64,000 bases of DNA. Origin: Caballeronia sordidicola (lineage in GTDB: Bacteria; Pseudomonadota; Gammaproteobacteria; Burkholderiales; Burkholderiaceae). How positions within the stretch are numbered: the stretch's first letter is position 1; the number at the start of each line of letters is the position of its first letter. The notes under the pieces are model-generated. The model did no database searches and was not told the DNA's origin. It worked only from the letters and a program-made list of their open reading frames with translations. Location of the stretch: the NCBI RefSeq assembly GCF_002220365.1, contig NZ_MTHB01000110.1:124001-188000 (forward strand). The letters are read 5' to 3'. Shown here in pieces: positions 62,902 through 64,000 of this stretch. The position numbers and the translations under genes were made by a program.

Positions 62902-63489
62902 TCACCGCACCCGCTCAAGAATGACTTCCCAAGCTGCCTTGGGTTTCTGATATTTGTCAGTCGTCATATGCTCCAGCGCGATCGTGTTCCAGCCTTGCGC
63001 AAAGAGTCGACGCACCGCGCTTTCGTCAAAGAATCGCTTTGGCTGTCCGTTCACCAGAAAATAGTTCGGTTCGATTTCCTCGCATCCATACGCGCCAAAA
63101 TTTCTATCTTCGGTAGAGTTCAAACGGCATAGCAGTACGCCACCCAATCGTAGCGCCAATCGCACACGATCCACGATCGACACCGTTTCTTCCCAAGCGA
63201 AGTAGTGAAGCGACAGACTGGCCAACGCAACGCCCAGGTCCGTGGCATCTTCGGGAAGCGGATCACGAACATCTCGTCGTTCGATGCTCGCAGAGGGCAC
63301 TCTGATCCTCGCCGACGCGACCGAGGCGCGTGACAGGTCAAAGCCGATCACGCGTAGACCGGCTTTCGCCAGGGTTGCGGTGTCGTCGCCGTAGCCACAG
63401 CCAATCTCAAGTACAGGCCGTTCGCCAGCGCGCGCGTTTATCAATGTCATCCATCTGTCTAGCCAAGGGTCGGGGAACATGGCGAACAT
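62902..63489 (-). CDS. SAM-dependent methyltransferase (class I)
   Basis: 195 residues with a class I fold: motif I VLEIGCGYGDDTATLAKAG, acidic VIGFDLS in the second strand, SIERRDVRDPLP and ASLSLHYF as motif IV. The start MFAMFPDPWLDRW is the only ATG in frame after an upstream stop. The C-terminus (AAWEVILERVR) is normal for short methyltransferases of this type. Substrate and pathway are unknown. It lies between chvE and a LysR gene on the same strand, with large gaps on both sides. Confidence 0.8.
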   Translation of the reverse strand: MFAMFPDPWLDRWMTLINARAGERPVLEIGCGYGDDTATLAKAGLRVIGFDLSRASVASARIRVPSASIERRDVRDPLPEDATDLGVALASLSLHYFAWEETVSIVDRVRLALRLGGVLLCRLNSTEDRNFGAYGCEEIEPNYFLVNGQPKRFFDESAVRRLFAQGWNTIALEHMTTDKYQKPKAAWEVILERVR

Positions 63490-63672
63490 ATCCTGAAGGT
63501 TGTTTTTGAAACGATTTCCGCTGCTTGTTTAAGGTCAGCACCGTGATCGATGCCGACCTTCTCAGACCGATCCAATTCGGTCGGTCGAATTTCTACAAAC
63601 CGGCCATTCGTTCGTGGCGCGCAGGCGGTTGCTGTCCCAGCGAGAACGAACCGAAGCGACAAATGGCAGTTC

Positions 63673-64000
63673 TTATCCCGATCGGAGATCCCACAACACA
63701 TCGAGTACGTGTTGCGTGGAAAGTTCGATGTACCCCGCACGATGTGCAACGCCAAGCCGGCGCCACAACGCAGGGCGCAGCGCACGCATGACAATGCGCC
63801 GGTCGGGCAATGGCGTATTGGCCTCATGGGGCAACAGCGCTGCGCCATAACCTGCCGCGACCAGGCTCTTGATTGCGTCGTTGTAGTTGAGCTGAATGCG
63901 CGGCGCAGGGTGGTGACCGCCGGTCGCGAACCACTCGGCAGTCAGACGCGAGAGACGCGTGGTGGTGTCATTAAGAATGAGAGGCTGAGCTGCGAGCCAC
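63673..64000 (-). CDS. LysR-family regulator, C-terminal fragment
   Basis: An open frame runs from the window edge to TAA at 63673-63675 and encodes 108 residues. It matches the second half of a LysR effector domain: AAQPLILNDTTTRLSRLTAEWF, NYNDAIKSLVAAGYGAALLPHEA and a C-terminal helix ending LDVLWDLRSG. The N-terminal DNA-binding part is outside. In Agrobacterium a LysR gene (gbpR) lies next to chvE. This one is a possible counterpart, but a methyltransferase gene separates them. Confidence 0.8.
   Translation of the reverse strand, partial: WLAAQPLILNDTTTRLSRLTAEWFATGGHHPAPRIQLNYNDAIKSLVAAGYGAALLPHEANTPLPDRRIVMRALRPALWRRLGVAHRAGYIELSTQHVLDVLWDLRSG

Overview
The window is GC-rich DNA that reads like a beta-proteobacterium of the Burkholderiaceae, probably Paraburkholderia or Caballeronia. 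This is inferred from gene content: ChvE/MmsAB, YtfQRT-YjfF and fucose-type sugar importers, a NodT-like outer-membrane lipoprotein, CadR/CadA and ChrA. There was no database search. No tRNA, rRNA or CRISPR array was seen.

Layout. 1-9.1 kb: the end of a sensor kinase, a large autotransporter, a glycosyltransferase, a SpeG-like acetyltransferase, a LysR regulator, and a methanethiol oxidase with a membrane protein. 9.3-30.0 kb: a coherent accessory locus. 30.3-46.7 kb: oxidative sugar catabolism, with a YtfQRT-YjfF importer plus sugar dehydrogenase and aldonate dehydratase, then an L-fuconate dehydratase with a second importer. 47-58 kb: a mixed region with a DUF899 protein, two hydrolases, an NCS1 transporter, a divergent cadR/cadA pair, chrA, a GAF-GGDEF protein and a transposase scar. 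58.4-64 kb: the chvE-mmsA-mmsB operon, a methyltransferase and a truncated LysR gene.

The most interesting part is 9.3-30.0 kb, a candidate peptide secretion system that I do not recognise as a named one. Five small genes encode peptides with an almost colinear 26-residue double-glycine leader. The locus also has all parts of a type I exporter: a C39 peptidase-ABC transporter with two cyclic-nucleotide-binding-like domains, an HlyD adaptor and a NodT/TolC-type outer-membrane factor, plus a parvulin without a signal peptide. Around these lie a Ser/Thr kinase, a PP2C phosphatase, a double-FHA membrane protein, a caspase/FGE-fold protein, tandem DUF4399 proteins and an LRAT-like protein.

A sigma-54 activator without a recognisable sensor domain ends the exporter operon. 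Three peptide transcription units and the LRAT gene each have a GG-N10-GC sigma-54 promoter, and three of these four have an inverted repeat CCAACA-N14/15-(T/C)GTTGG upstream. The sequence therefore suggests one regulon: activator plus sigma-54 drive the peptides, the C39 transporter trims and exports them, and a phospho-signalling module sets activity. The last step is inference.

The ytfQ and chvE operons share a palindrome, ATACC-N6-GGTAT, upstream of their binding-protein genes, which suggests one sugar regulator for both.
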